NCBI GenBank assembly: GCA_009782085.1 | Contig: WQUN01000144.1 | Coordinates: forward strand, 1-23,267 | DNA: 23,267 nucleotides | Source of the DNA: Bacillota bacterium | Lineage (GTDB): Bacteria > Bacillota > Clostridia > Lachnospirales > WQUN01 | Direction: 5' to 3' | Notes under the pieces: generated by a model | The model's input: the letters and a program-made list of their open reading frames with translations, nothing else | The model's database searches: none | Told to the model about the DNA's origin: nothing | Program-made: the position numbers and the translations under genes | Shown here: piece by piece, positions 14,664 to 22,568 of the stretch | Numbering within the stretch: the first letter of the stretch is position 1 | How the letters are laid out: every line of letters starts with the position of its first letter

Positions 14664-15374
14664 CTACCCCCGGATAAATCTAAAGATCCTCTTCTCCTCC
14701 GCGCCGGGATTGAGCTCCAGGATCCTGCCGCGTATTTTCCCGAAAGCCTCGTTTTCCGGTATCTCCGCCGCCAAAGCCAGCGTCTGCTCCCCGAAAAAGC
14801 TCTCCGGCGTGCAGAACACCATCGACTCCCAGCCGTAGTCCTCCCCTTTTCGCGAGACCTTGCGCCGGCCGCCGCATATCGTTATAAACATTTTCATCTG
14901 GAGCTCCAGCAGAGCGCGCTCGAATCCGGAGGCTTCCTCCCCGGCGAATCCCGCCTCGCGCCTAAGGTCGTGGGCCGGGACCTCCCCGCCCGCGGCGACC
15001 GCCTCGTATATGCGCCTGGCCTCGCGGCTGACGAGCCCGTCCGCGTAAGCGTCCCCGAACGTTCTGTCCCCGCGCCTGACGGCGGCGAAAAAGGGATACC
15101 ACTCCTTGGTTATGTAACCGCTTTTTCTGAAAAAGACCTTCGCGTAGGCGATGTCGTCCCGTTCGTCCAGCACGCGCGTGCGCCACTGCCAGGGATCGGT
15201 CTCCGGGTCGCCGGTGTGCCAGCGGACGGGGGAGTCGTACGGCGCGGCTTCGTCCCAGGCCCAGGAGACGACGGAGAAAATGCCGTCGCCGTTCCCGCCG
15301 CCAAGGGAGAAGCCGGCGGAGAGGAGGGCGGAGACAAAATCGGAGAAACCGCGGATAAACGGTAAAGGCGGCAT
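14664..15374 (-). CDS. AlkZ-related uncharacterised protein
   Basis: This 236-aa protein shows no signal peptide or membrane segment. The most distinctive stretch is WHTGDPETDPWQWRTR (52-67), followed by AKVFFRKSGYITKEWYPFFAAVRR. A helical, winged-helix-like middle follows (DLRREAGF, ERALLELQMKMFI). The DPW-W and EWYP motifs are what I associate with proteins labelled AlkZ-related, which share the winged-helix fold of the AlkZ DNA glycosylase family. The glycosylase activity itself is not established and catalytic residues cannot be placed. GAGG sits 6 nt before the ATG. It starts 38 bp after the TVP38 gene stops, so it is the third gene of the mgtA operon. Confidence 0.6.
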   Translation of the reverse strand: MPPLPFIRGFSDFVSALLSAGFSLGGGNGDGIFSVVSWAWDEAAPYDSPVRWHTGDPETDPWQWRTRVLDERDDIAYAKVFFRKSGYITKEWYPFFAAVRRGDRTFGDAYADGLVSREARRIYEAVAAGGEVPAHDLRREAGFAGEEASGFERALLELQMKMFITICGGRRKVSRKGEDYGWESMVFCTPESFFGEQTLALAAEIPENEAFGKIRGRILELNPGAEEKRIFRFIRG

Positions 15375-15412
15375 GGCATACCTCGCCGGTAATCATATTT
15401 TTTATCGCAGTG

Positions 15413-16126
15413 TCAATCTGCCTTGCCCTTCCCTAACCTCGCCAAAATCCTGTTTTTGAACACGAAAAACAGCACGGTTACAACCACGCAGACCCCTATG
15501 ACGATCCCGACCAAAACGTAATTGCGCTCCAGGACGTGCGCGCCCAGGTATGTGGCCAGAATCTGCCCGGGCAGCCGCCCGGCGAACGAGATCAGAAAGA
15601 GCTTCCTGGCCTTCATGTCCGTCAGGCCTATGAAGTACGCGAAAAAGTCCTTGGGCGTGGGCAAAATGTAAAGAATAAGCAGCGCGACTGCGGATATATT
15701 GCTCGACAGCAGCTTTTCGATTTTATCGAGGCTATTTTCGCTGACGAACAGCGTGACGATGCGCCTGCCCAACAATCTGGACAGATAGAACGACACCGCG
15801 GTGCCGATCGTTATGCCGATGATCCCGGTGACAAGCCCGACCGGCAGGCCGTAGATCATGCCGCCGACGAACTGGACGATGACCGAGGGAATGAACGAGA
15901 TGACCACCTGCAAGGTATGCAGGAGAGTCATGACCACTATGCCCGCGCCGCCGTAGGAAGTTATGAAGGCGCGGAGATTCTCGCCGGAGGACACCAGGTC
16001 GCCGGTGTTGACCTTGCCGAAGGTCCGGGTGTACATGACGCCGACCCAGACGAACAGGGCGATCAGGAGGAGGATAGCGGCGATGTTGATCCAGTCGCGA
16101 GTTTGGATTTTGCGTTTCAGCTTCAT
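15413..16126 (-). CDS. TVP38/TMEM64 (DedA-like, SNARE-associated domain) membrane protein
   Basis: This 237-aa integral membrane protein has about six hydrophobic segments. The core of the VTT/SNARE-associated domain is visible: FVGGMIYGLPVGLVTGIIGITIGTAVSFYLSRLLGRR (about 86-122, glycines with a small-residue re-entrant loop) and PTPKDFFAYFIGLTDMKARKLFLISFAGRLPGQ (about 150-182). Family members are proposed lipid or ion transporters/scramblases; the substrate here is unknown. The true start is the ATG at 16126, which overlaps the mgtA stop as TAATG, so translation is coupled. A much longer open frame upstream is antisense-like low-information sequence within mgtA. Basic N-terminal and C-terminal tails should be cytoplasmic. 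Confidence 0.9.
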   Translation of the reverse strand: MKLKRKIQTRDWINIAAILLLIALFVWVGVMYTRTFGKVNTGDLVSSGENLRAFITSYGGAGIVVMTLLHTLQVVISFIPSVIVQFVGGMIYGLPVGLVTGIIGITIGTAVSFYLSRLLGRRIVTLFVSENSLDKIEKLLSSNISAVALLILYILPTPKDFFAYFIGLTDMKARKLFLISFAGRLPGQILATYLGAHVLERNYVLVGIVIGVCVVVTVLFFVFKNRILARLGKGKAD

Positions 16127-18870
16127 TACAACAGCTCCCCGTAACGCCTGACAAAAATCTTCTTGAACGCCGTCGCGAGCACCATATACAGGAAGATCGT
16201 CAGCGCCAGGTACCCGAAGTAGACCGGCGGCAGCGCCGCCAGGCCGAGCGCCCTGCCGAACGGCGTGAACGGGATCGACGTCAGCACGGCTATGCCGGTG
16301 AAGGTCATGAACGTGACGTAGGCCGACGCGCGGCTCTGGATGAACGGCAGCTTGGGAGTGCGTATCATGTGTATGACGAGCGTCTGGCTCCACATGGACT
16401 CCACGAACCACCCCGCCTGGAACAGGGCGATATATCCTATCTGCTCGGCGGTAAGGACGCCCGCGGCCGGCCCCGCGAGCTCGGTGAACGTCCGTCCGCC
16501 GAAGAACGCCGGGCATATCACGAAATACATCAGCAGATACGTCGTGATGTCGAAGACGGAGCTGGTCGGCCCTATCCAGACCATGAACTTGCCGACGGAA
16601 GCCGTTCCCCACTGCCTCGGCGTCCGCAGGAACTCCTTGTCCACATTGTCCCAGGGAATGGCCGTGCAGGACAGGTCGTAGATCAGGTTCAGCAAAATCA
16701 GGTGGATGGACATCATCGGCAGAAACGGCAGGAACGCGCTCGCCGCCAAAACGGAGAACATGTTGCCGAAGTTGGAGCTGGCCGTCATCTTGATGTACTT
16801 GATCATGTTGGCGTATGTCTTGCGGCCCTCGATTATGCCCTTTTCGAGGACCATCAGGTCTTTCTCGAGCAATATGACGCTGGCGGACTCCTTGGCTATG
16901 TCGACCGCGGTGTCCACGGATATGCCGACGTCGGAGGCCTTCATCGCCTCCGCGTCGTTGATGCCGTCGCCCATGTAACCCACGGAGTGGCCGTTCTTGC
17001 GCAAAAGCGTGATTATCCGCGCCTTCTGGCCGGGCGAAAGCTTGGCAAACACGCCGGTATTTTCGACCTCCCCGGCGAGACGCTCGTCGGTCATGTTCTC
17101 TATTTCGGAGCCCAGCAAAATGCGCTCGGCGGGTATCCCGACGTACTTGCAGATGCACCTGGTGACCTTCTCGTTGTCGCCGGTCAGCACCTTCACGCCG
17201 ACGCCGTATTCCATAAGGGCGGCGACAGCCGCCTCCGTCGATTCCTTCGGCGGGTCGAGGAAGGCCAGGTAGCCGATAAGCACCATCTCCGCCTCGTCCG
17301 CCACGGAAAACGCCCCGACCGGCGACGGGCCGGTCTTGTGGGCGACGGCTATGACGCGCATACCGTCGTCGTTCAGCTCGTCGGCTTTCGCGAGGATGAA
17401 GTCCTTGATCTCGTCGGTCAGGGGCATGACCTCGCCGTTATACTCCGCGTAGGCGCAGACCGAGAGCATCTCCTCCACCGCGCCCTTGGTGATCATCTGT
17501 GTCTTGCCGCCGGCGTCCGCGACCACCACGCTCATCCTGCGGCGGGTGAAATCGAAAGGTATCTCGTCCACCTTCGTGTACTGCGTGGCCAGGCCCTGGA
17601 GGGCGGCGTTCTTCTCGCTCTCCTCGCCGGTCCGGTCGATGATCGCGTTGTCCATCAGGTTCTTCAGGCCGGTCTGGTAATAGCTGTTCAGAAAGGCGTG
17701 ACGGAGGACGCGTGGGTCCTCCTCGCCGTTTATGTTTATGTGGTATTCCAGGACGACCCTGTCCTGGGTCAAAGTGCCGGTCTTGTCGGTGCACAGGATG
17801 TTGATGGAGCCGAGATTCTGTATGGCGTTGAGGTTTTTTATGATAGTCTTTTCCTTGGACATGGAGACCGCGCCCTTGGCCAGGCACGTCGTCACTATCA
17901 TCGGCAGCATTTCGGGCGTGAGGCCAACGGCTATGGATATGGCGAACAAAAACGCGTCCATCCAGTTGCCCTTGGTTATGCCGTTTATCAGAAACACGAA
18001 CGGCACCATGACCAGCATGAACCTGATTAGCACCCACGAGACGGAGTTGACGCCCTTCTCGAAGCTCGTCTTGACGGGCTTGTCGGCGTTCAGGTTCTTG
18101 GCGATGCCGCCGAGCATGGTGTCGTCGCCGGTCGCCACGACCACGCCGACGGCGCTTCCGCTTATGACCGTGCTGGACATGAACGCCAGCGTCGGATACT
18201 CCGTCAGGGCGTACTTTTTATTCTGGATCACCGGGAACTTCTCGACGCCCTCGCTTTCGCCGGTCAAGGCGGATTGGCTGACGAACAGGTCCTTCGCGCG
18301 GAGGATGCGCATGTCGGCCGGGACCATGTCGCCCGCGGAAAGGTGCACTATGTCCCCGACGACGACCTCTTCCAGGGGTATTTCTGTCTTGCCGGTCTCG
18401 ACCCGCTCGACGCAGGTGGTGGTGTTGATGAGCTTGAGGAGGTTGTCGGCCGCGTTGCCGCTCCTGGTTTCCTGCACGAAGCGCAGGACGCCCGAGATTA
18501 TGACCATCGTCATGATTATGACGACCGTCGTGAAGTCCCTGCCGCCGGCGGCCTGGCTAATGATGTCCGTATAGGCGGACACCAAGGCCAGGGCCAGCAA
18601 AATCGCCGTGAACGGGTTGATGAACGCGCCCAGGATACGCTTCGGGAGGGAAATCTTTTTGCCGTGGCTGACGAGGTTTTCGCCGTACTCGTCCCGGGCT
18701 TCCTCCACCTGGTCCTCGGTCAGGCCGGACTCGCCGGAGCCGAAGACCTGGTAAACGTCCTCCGCCCTGCCGCGCGCCGCCAGGCTGAGCCTCGTGTTGA
18801 TCTCCTTCCTGTGCGCCGCCTCGAGCGCCGCCCTGCGCGCGCCCCTGCGGTTGTTTTTTCTCTTTTTCAC
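16126..18870 (-). CDS. mgtA: Magnesium-transporting P-type ATPase (MgtA/MgtB type)
   Basis: This 914-aa P-type ATPase (type IIIB) imports Mg2+ across the cytoplasmic membrane at the expense of ATP. In order it shows a basic N-terminus, the cation-ATPase N domain (about 36-90), TM helices, and the actuator motif TGES (203-206). The GLTPEMLPMIV membrane segment (316-326) is typical of MgtA. The phosphorylation site DKTGT has Asp362, the hinge motif is MGDGINDAEAMKASDVG, and the C-terminal membrane helices follow. I place the start at a GTG (18870) with GGAGG 8 nt upstream; a TTG 15 codons earlier has no SD. The M-box riboswitch about 450-570 bp upstream fits control by magnesium. It heads an operon with the TVP38-like and AlkZ-related genes. 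Confidence 0.96.
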   Translation of the reverse strand: MKKRKNNRRGARRAALEAAHRKEINTRLSLAARGRAEDVYQVFGSGESGLTEDQVEEARDEYGENLVSHGKKISLPKRILGAFINPFTAILLALALVSAYTDIISQAAGGRDFTTVVIIMTMVIISGVLRFVQETRSGNAADNLLKLINTTTCVERVETGKTEIPLEEVVVGDIVHLSAGDMVPADMRILRAKDLFVSQSALTGESEGVEKFPVIQNKKYALTEYPTLAFMSSTVISGSAVGVVVATGDDTMLGGIAKNLNADKPVKTSFEKGVNSVSWVLIRFMLVMVPFVFLINGITKGNWMDAFLFAISIAVGLTPEMLPMIVTTCLAKGAVSMSKEKTIIKNLNAIQNLGSINILCTDKTGTLTQDRVVLEYHININGEEDPRVLRHAFLNSYYQTGLKNLMDNAIIDRTGEESEKNAALQGLATQYTKVDEIPFDFTRRRMSVVVADAGGKTQMITKGAVEEMLSVCAYAEYNGEVMPLTDEIKDFILAKADELNDDGMRVIAVAHKTGPSPVGAFSVADEAEMVLIGYLAFLDPPKESTEAAVAALMEYGVGVKVLTGDNEKVTRCICKYVGIPAERILLGSEIENMTDERLAGEVENTGVFAKLSPGQKARIITLLRKNGHSVGYMGDGINDAEAMKASDVGISVDTAVDIAKESASVILLEKDLMVLEKGIIEGRKTYANMIKYIKMTASSNFGNMFSVLAASAFLPFLPMMSIHLILLNLIYDLSCTAIPWDNVDKEFLRTPRQWGTASVGKFMVWIGPTSSVFDITTYLLMYFVICPAFFGGRTFTELAGPAAGVLTAEQIGYIALFQAGWFVESMWSQTLVIHMIRTPKLPFIQSRASAYVTFMTFTGIAVLTSIPFTPFGRALGLAALPPVYFGYLALTIFLYMVLATAFKKIFVRRYGELL

Positions 18871-18963
18871 CGCCGTCACCTCCGTTTGCCGCCAAAGTTT
18901 CCGCGTAAACTCCAAACCCTCGCCTTTATAGGGTATAGTCTCTCAACATTAAAACGATCCGAT

Positions 18964-19017
18964 GTCATTCTGAGCGAAGCGCAGAATCTAAAGCCCCTTC
19001 GCTTCGCTCAGGGTGAC
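18964..19017. repeat. Inverted repeat with CTGAGCGAAGCG arms
   Basis: GTCATTCTGAGCGAAGCG (18964-18981) pairs with CGCTTCGCTCAGGGTGAC (19000-19017) with two mismatches, around an 18-nt centre. Sequences of this CATTCTGAGCGAAGCG type are a widespread dispersed intergenic repeat in bacteria. It lies in the mgtA leader between the terminator and the start codon. Confidence 0.7.
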
Positions 19018-19049
19018 GGATTGATGCGTATTCTCAAGTTGAACGGCTA

Positions 19050-19115
19050 TACCGTATGCAGAAAACATTTGCCGACGACATAGACAGAGGAGGCTAATGT
19101 TTTCGCACTCCGGTA
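19050..19115. mobile_element. TACCGG-family miniature element, copy 2 (66 bp)
   Basis: Terminal repeats TACCGTATGCAGAAAACATT and AATGTTTTCGCACTCCGGTA are flanked by TA on both sides (19048-19049, 19116-19117). The middle, GCCGACGACATAGACAGAGGAGG, is shared with copy 3. It is inserted in the mgtA leader, downstream of the M-box terminator. Confidence 0.8.
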
Positions 19116-19152
19116 TAGATTGGAGGCTATACGGACACATAATATTATAAAC

Positions 19153-19187
19153 AAAAAGCCCTTGCCGGCACGGAGGCGCGACAAGGG
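19153..19187 (-). terminator. M-box-controlled intrinsic terminator
   Basis: On the minus strand the stem CCCTTGTCG/CGGCAAGGG (19179-19187 with 19159-19167, one wobble) has an 11-nt loop and is followed by CTTTTTG. It lies 124 nt after the M-box P1 helix and about 280 bp before the mgtA start, as expected for the transcription-stop arm of the riboswitch. Confidence 0.85.
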
Positions 19188-19310
19188 AATTGATACCATT
19201 TCTCCGGCAAAAACGCGCCGGAAAACAGACCGTTCAACCTCGTTCAAGCTTCAACTTCACAGGGCTCAGAACTTTCGCTTCGCGAAAGCGGCTGGCGCCG
19301 CCGGACTTCT

Positions 19311-19437
19311 TTCCGGTTCTTAATGAAATTACGTTATCCTGCGCCTTGTTTTCGACGCAGACTGTTGACCGTCTCATAGTGTCTCCACCATTATGCGGCA
19401 GTAATCCGTATCCCTGTGGTAGCCTCACCTACCGAAA
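19311..19437 (-). ncRNA. M-box (ykoK-type) Mg2+ riboswitch for mgtA
   Basis: The minus strand carries the M-box signature: TAGGTGAGGCTACC, then GGGATACGG, TACTGCCGC, a GGTGGAGACACTATGAGACG segment, and GGTCAACAG. It is closed by a 7-bp P1 helix, TTTCGGT (19431-19437) with ACCGGAA (19311-19317). GGTGAGGCU, CUGCYG and GGUCAACAG are the conserved loops that dock on bound Mg2+ in this class. It stands between a strong promoter and an intrinsic terminator upstream of an Mg2+ ATPase gene, so high Mg2+ should terminate the transcript. Confidence 0.93.
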
Positions 19438-19556
19438 TTGCAAACCCGCGCCCGGTTTGGGAACCGCGAAACGTCAGCTTCCCCGGGAACCGTTCTGCAC
19501 AGTTCCTTGCGGGCGCCGGTTTGGGTTATTTTTTTGTCAATGTCCGGAACGCCTAG

Positions 19557-19585
19557 AGCTTACACCCGCCCAAACGCCTTGTCAA
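19557..19585 (-). promoter_or_regulatory. Promoter for the M-box/mgtA transcript
   Basis: On the minus strand TTGACA (19580-19585), a 17-bp spacer and TAAGCT (19557-19562) give a start near 19550, about 110 nt before the M-box. Its -35 is only 15 bp from the -35 of the divergent tRNA promoter. Confidence 0.75.
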
Positions 19586-19600
19586 GCGAAATTTTTTTGC

Positions 19601-19629
19601 TTGCGCGGGAGACGGGGATACCTTATAAT
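19601..19629 (+). promoter_or_regulatory. Promoter for tRNA-Gln
   Basis: TTGCGC (19601-19606), a 17-bp spacer and consensus TATAAT (19624-19629) place a start near 19636, about 23 nt ahead of the mature tRNA 5' end. Confidence 0.8.
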
Positions 19630-19658
19630 ATGCGGTATGCGTTCCGTCCGGAACATTT

Positions 19659-19730
19659 TGGGCTGTCGCCAAGCGGTAAGGCACAGGACTTTGACTCCTG
19701 CATTCGCAAGTCCGAATCTTGCCAGCCCAG
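19659..19730 (+). tRNA. tRNA-Gln (anticodon UUG)
   Basis: The cloverleaf is complete. The acceptor TGGGCTG/CAGCCCA has 7 pairs and discriminator G19730. The D arm is GCC/GGC with loop AAGCGGTAA, and the anticodon stem CAGGA/TCCTG has loop CTTTGAC (anticodon TTG at 19691-19693). The variable loop is CATTC and the T stem is GCAAG/CTTGC. CCA is not encoded. The T loop reads TCCGAAT instead of TTCGAAT, so position 55, normally an invariant U, is C (19712). Confidence 0.96.
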
Positions 19731-19734
19731 CTCT

Positions 19735-19875
19735 GGAAAACCCCGTCATACCAATCCGCATTTCAATCCGTTCTAAACTTCGCTTAAAACGCGAAACGCC
19801 CTCTGGCGTTTCGCGGCGCTCGTTTATAACGGTTTCAATTGCGGATTGGTATCAGGCAATATGACGGGGTTTTCC
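19735..19875 (+). terminator. tRNA-Gln terminator hairpin, interrupted by an element
   Basis: GGAAAACCCCGTCA (from 19735) and its exact complement ending at 19875 form the outer arms. Removing 19751-19851 leaves a perfect 17-bp stem with a six-base loop CAGGCA and a TTTTCCGTTT tail. As it stands the arms still pair but enclose about 110 nt of nested palindrome. Confidence 0.7.
19749..19851. mobile_element. TACCAATCC-family miniature palindromic element
   Basis: This element is distinct from the TACCGG family. It has terminal inverted repeats TACCAATCCGCA/TGCGGATTGGTA that extend imperfectly to about 30 bp. At its centre is a perfect 11-bp hairpin (CGCGAAACGCC/GGCGTTTCGCG, 19790-19815, loop CTCT). 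It has TA at both borders and carries no ORF. It sits inside the loop of the tRNA-Gln terminator. Confidence 0.75.
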
Positions 19876-19907
19876 GTTTGCTATGATATTGTCGTTTCGT
19901 TTAACTA

Positions 19908-19973
19908 TACCGGATGCAGAAAACATTTGCCGACGACGTAGACAGAGGAGGTTAATGTTTTCGCACTCCGGTA
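19908..19973. mobile_element. TACCGG-family miniature element, copy 3 (66 bp)
   Basis: It is nearly identical to copy 2, with ends TACCGGATGCAGAAAACATT and AATGTTTTCGCACTCCGGTA. The left flank is TA (19906-19907); the right flank is TG, probably a mutated duplication. It lies 16 bp beyond the stop codon of the SLH gene and may act as its 3' hairpin, though there is no T-run. Confidence 0.78.
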
Positions 19974-19989
19974 TGCATACAACCGAACC

Positions 19990-22440
19990 TCATTTCGGCC
20001 TGCTCAGCGTCAGCGCGGAACTGAGGTCATAGTAAGAGGGCGAATCGTCCTGGTCCAGCGCGGCGATCTGCAGATACTCGCCGCCGGAGCCTGCGCCGTA
20101 TTTATATTCGGCGACGACCTTGTCCCACGAAACGCCGTCGTAGTTGCCGCCGTTTACGCCGACCAACTGGCTGCGTATGTCCGTGAAGGTGATCTTGCCT
20201 ATGGAGGCGGAATATTTGCCGGTAAAGTCCTCGTAGCCGATATAGGTGCTTCTGTATCCGAAGGTGCCGTCGGCGTTGAAAGTATACTCCGCGATCGCGG
20301 GATATTCGTCTCCGTAGGGCACGTCGGAACTCTCGAACCGCCATTTCCCAAGGATGTTGGCGTCGACGCCGGCCTGGGCCGCGGGTTTCGGCGTCGCCTG
20401 GGGCGCGGGCGCAGTCCCCGCCGCGGAGCTTTTATTTATCGCGGCCGTGAATACGCCCGTCACGAACGCCCGTATATCGGCGTCCTTCGCGGCGGAGAAA
20501 CCTCCCACGACCTCGCCCAGAAAGCGGCCGTGGATAATATACTCTTCCGGGAACAGAGCGTTCGGCGCGTCCTCGCTGGCTTTATAGGCCTGCGCGTCCG
20601 CCTCGCTGGCGAACTCGAAAAACTGAAGGTGAAACTCGCCGCCCTTTGTGAAGGTCACCTCAAAGCCGCCGATAGGTTCCACGTCGGCCAATATGGAGGC
20701 TACGTAATCATCACTCACCTCGTAGCCCGTGTCTTTCGCCGCCTGCCTGAGCGCGGCCAGCGTCAGGCCGCCGCCCGTCTTCGCCGCGGGGGCGGGCGTC
20801 GGCGCCGCGGCCTGCTGATTTTTGCCGTAATCCAGATTTTTACCCTTGAGATTTCCCACCATACGGGCCGCGATGACGATGGCCTGCTCGCGGGTGGCGT
20901 TGGCGTAGCCCGCGGCTTCCTGGGCGCTCGTCGTGTTCTTCGGCGCGAAGGTGTTGCTGCCGACGCCGGCGATTATCCCGTTGGCCGCCATAAAGTAGAC
21001 CGAGGGCTTCGCCCAGCCGCTGATGCTCGCGTCGTCGGCAAATTTCGCGGGCTGAGTGAAGTTCAGCGTGAAATTGCCGTCCGTCGCCAGCGTCCAGCCG
21101 GGGATATACGCGGCTTTCAATACGCGGGTCAGCATGGCCGCCGCCTGCTCGCGGTTGAGGACCGTGTTCGGGTCGAAGGTGGTCGCGCCGGTTCCCGCGG
21201 TTATGCCCACGTTGTAGGCTTTAAGCACCTCCGCGTCCTTCGTGTCGGTGAACGGGTTGGACGAGGCGGGCGAAGTCGTTTTGCCAGTCAGGTTTTCATA
21301 CGCCTTGACCGAAACGGCCGCGAACTCCGCGCGGGTGATGGGCTTTGTCAGGTCCGCGCCGTTCAGTGAAGCAGGAATGAGGCCCATATCGGCGGCTTTC
21401 TGAAGCTCGGGAGTGGCCCAGGCGGAGGCGTTGGCCCAGGCGCCGGTGGCCGCGAATTTTGAGAAGTCTATATCTGGGCTGCCCGCGCCCGCCGAAAGCG
21501 TTACCGTCGGGTTCCATTCCGTTTCGGAGGACAGTACGATGCCGAACGCGTAATTTTCCGTAAATCCGCTTTTGGAAGCGCGGACGGCGTTAAGCCCCGG
21601 CACAGCCTTGAATGTGAAATTGCCGTCAGATCCCGCCGTTACGGTCGTACTTGTTCCAAGCAGCCTGACCGTCGCCCCCGGCTCGGTATTGCCGGAAAAC
21701 TGCCCTGTAAACAAGTTCGGATTGTAGTTGATGAGCAGCTTGGCAAAGTCCACCGCGTAGCCGTCGCCGACGCCCGTAGTCTCGTCAATCGTAACGGCGA
21801 ACTTGCCGGAGGAAATGTCAGAGTAAAAACCGGAAGGGATAACCGCTGAAATCATGTAGGAAGTCGGACCGCTTTGGTCCACCTGGTTGAGCAGTTCAGC
21901 GATGAACGGCGCGTCTTTCCCGTTGAGTGTTACGGTAAAATTGCTCCCGTGGGACAACGCCTGGAAATCGTCGATGCAAAGCTGAAGAAGAACGTTTTTC
22001 ACCGAAACGCCGGAGAGGTTATAATTCATCGTGATCGTCAACGCCCCGTCACCATAGGCGTTTTGGGTGTCGCCGCCGCTTTTGTAGGATGAGTAGCAAC
22101 TGGAATAGCCGTCATAAGTGGCGCCGTTCCAGCGGCTCCCCACATAGATGCGGTCTGTTCCCTGCGGGTCGGTCGCGTCCAACGCCCACGGATAGCCGTG
22201 CCCGCGCTGATCTTTTGCCGTGAACGGGTTGTAGCCGTTTGCGATGGCGCCGCTGTCGTTCAGCGCGTCGATGTCACCCGCGCGGACCATCAGTTCAGCT
22301 TCGCCCGTGTTATTGAGCGTTACCGTTTTTGCGCTCCAGTCGCCGTTGCTGGCGTCGGACGCCGCGCTGACGACGGCCGCCGGAAGCAGCGCCGCAGCCA
22401 TTGCCAGCGCGAGAAACAGAGCGGTAAGTTTGCGTTTCAT
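19990..22440 (-). CDS. S-layer homology (SLH) domain surface protein
   Basis: This 816-aa exported protein has a classic Sec signal peptide (MKRK, hydrophobic core, cleavage near VSAA, residues 25-27). A beta-rich N-terminal region (about 30-240) is followed by a carboxypeptidase-regulatory/Ig-like module (about 244-300, GATVRLLGT...GNFTFKAVPG). Three SLH repeats (about 335-385, 396-442, 465-530) show the TRAEFAAV, NREQAAAMLTRV and TREQAIVIAARM helices that attach proteins to secondary wall polymers. A Pro/Ala linker, an unknown alpha/beta module (557-672), a second Pro/Ala linker and a lipocalin-like beta module (about 695-816, ILGKWRFESS...YTFNADGTFGY) follow. Central SLH placement is less usual than terminal. 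AGGAGG lies 7 nt before the ATG. The binding role of the outer modules is unknown. Confidence 0.9.
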   Translation of the reverse strand: MKRKLTALFLALAMAAALLPAAVVSAASDASNGDWSAKTVTLNNTGEAELMVRAGDIDALNDSGAIANGYNPFTAKDQRGHGYPWALDATDPQGTDRIYVGSRWNGATYDGYSSCYSSYKSGGDTQNAYGDGALTITMNYNLSGVSVKNVLLQLCIDDFQALSHGSNFTVTLNGKDAPFIAELLNQVDQSGPTSYMISAVIPSGFYSDISSGKFAVTIDETTGVGDGYAVDFAKLLINYNPNLFTGQFSGNTEPGATVRLLGTSTTVTAGSDGNFTFKAVPGLNAVRASKSGFTENYAFGIVLSSETEWNPTVTLSAGAGSPDIDFSKFAATGAWANASAWATPELQKAADMGLIPASLNGADLTKPITRAEFAAVSVKAYENLTGKTTSPASSNPFTDTKDAEVLKAYNVGITAGTGATTFDPNTVLNREQAAAMLTRVLKAAYIPGWTLATDGNFTLNFTQPAKFADDASISGWAKPSVYFMAANGIIAGVGSNTFAPKNTTSAQEAAGYANATREQAIVIAARMVGNLKGKNLDYGKNQQAAAPTPAPAAKTGGGLTLAALRQAAKDTGYEVSDDYVASILADVEPIGGFEVTFTKGGEFHLQFFEFASEADAQAYKASEDAPNALFPEEYIIHGRFLGEVVGGFSAAKDADIRAFVTGVFTAAINKSSAAGTAPAPQATPKPAAQAGVDANILGKWRFESSDVPYGDEYPAIAEYTFNADGTFGYRSTYIGYEDFTGKYSASIGKITFTDIRSQLVGVNGGNYDGVSWDKVVAEYKYGAGSGGEYLQIAALDQDDSPSYYDLSSALTLSRPK

Positions 22441-22454
22441 ATGAAAGCCTCCTG

Positions 22455-22499
22455 ATTTAGATTTCGGAAATTTAGATTTCGGAAATTTAGATTTCGGAA
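22455..22499. repeat. Three perfect 15-bp tandem repeats ahead of the SLH gene
   Basis: ATTTAGATTTCGGAA is repeated three times without mismatch, starting 15 bp upstream of the SLH gene ATG. It therefore lies in that gene's 5' leader or promoter region. Confidence 0.95.
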
Positions 22500-22539
22500 T
22501 TAGTATTACCTTCCGCCGCCAAACGCTTCACATTATGTT

Positions 22540-22568
22540 TTGACAAAATTAGACAGCTATTATATAAT
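22540..22568 (+). promoter_or_regulatory. Perfect-consensus promoter for the soluble histidine kinase
   Basis: TTGACA (22540-22545), exactly 17 bp and TATAAT (22563-22568) give a start near 22575. GGGGGG (22594-22599) lies 3-8 nt before the ATG at 22603. Confidence 0.9.

Noticed and set aside
15413..17158. A 581-codon minus-strand frame that would fuse about 340 residues to the TVP38-like protein.
   Set aside because: The extra N-terminal part is Arg/Gly/His-rich, low-information sequence lying in another frame of mgtA. The real protein starts at 16126, coupled to the mgtA stop.
16369..18030. Long plus-strand open frames opposite mgtA, and similar ones opposite tyrS, comEC and the carboxypeptidase.
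   Set aside because: They are antisense shadows typical of GC-rich coding DNA: no SD, no recognisable domain, and full overlap with well-supported genes.
18871..18915. A longer mgtA starting at a TTG at 18915.
   Set aside because: There is no SD before it, while GGAGG stands 8 nt before the GTG at 18870.
22455..22499. A possible CRISPR-like array.
   Set aside because: The three 15-bp units are directly adjacent, with no spacers, and no cas genes are present.
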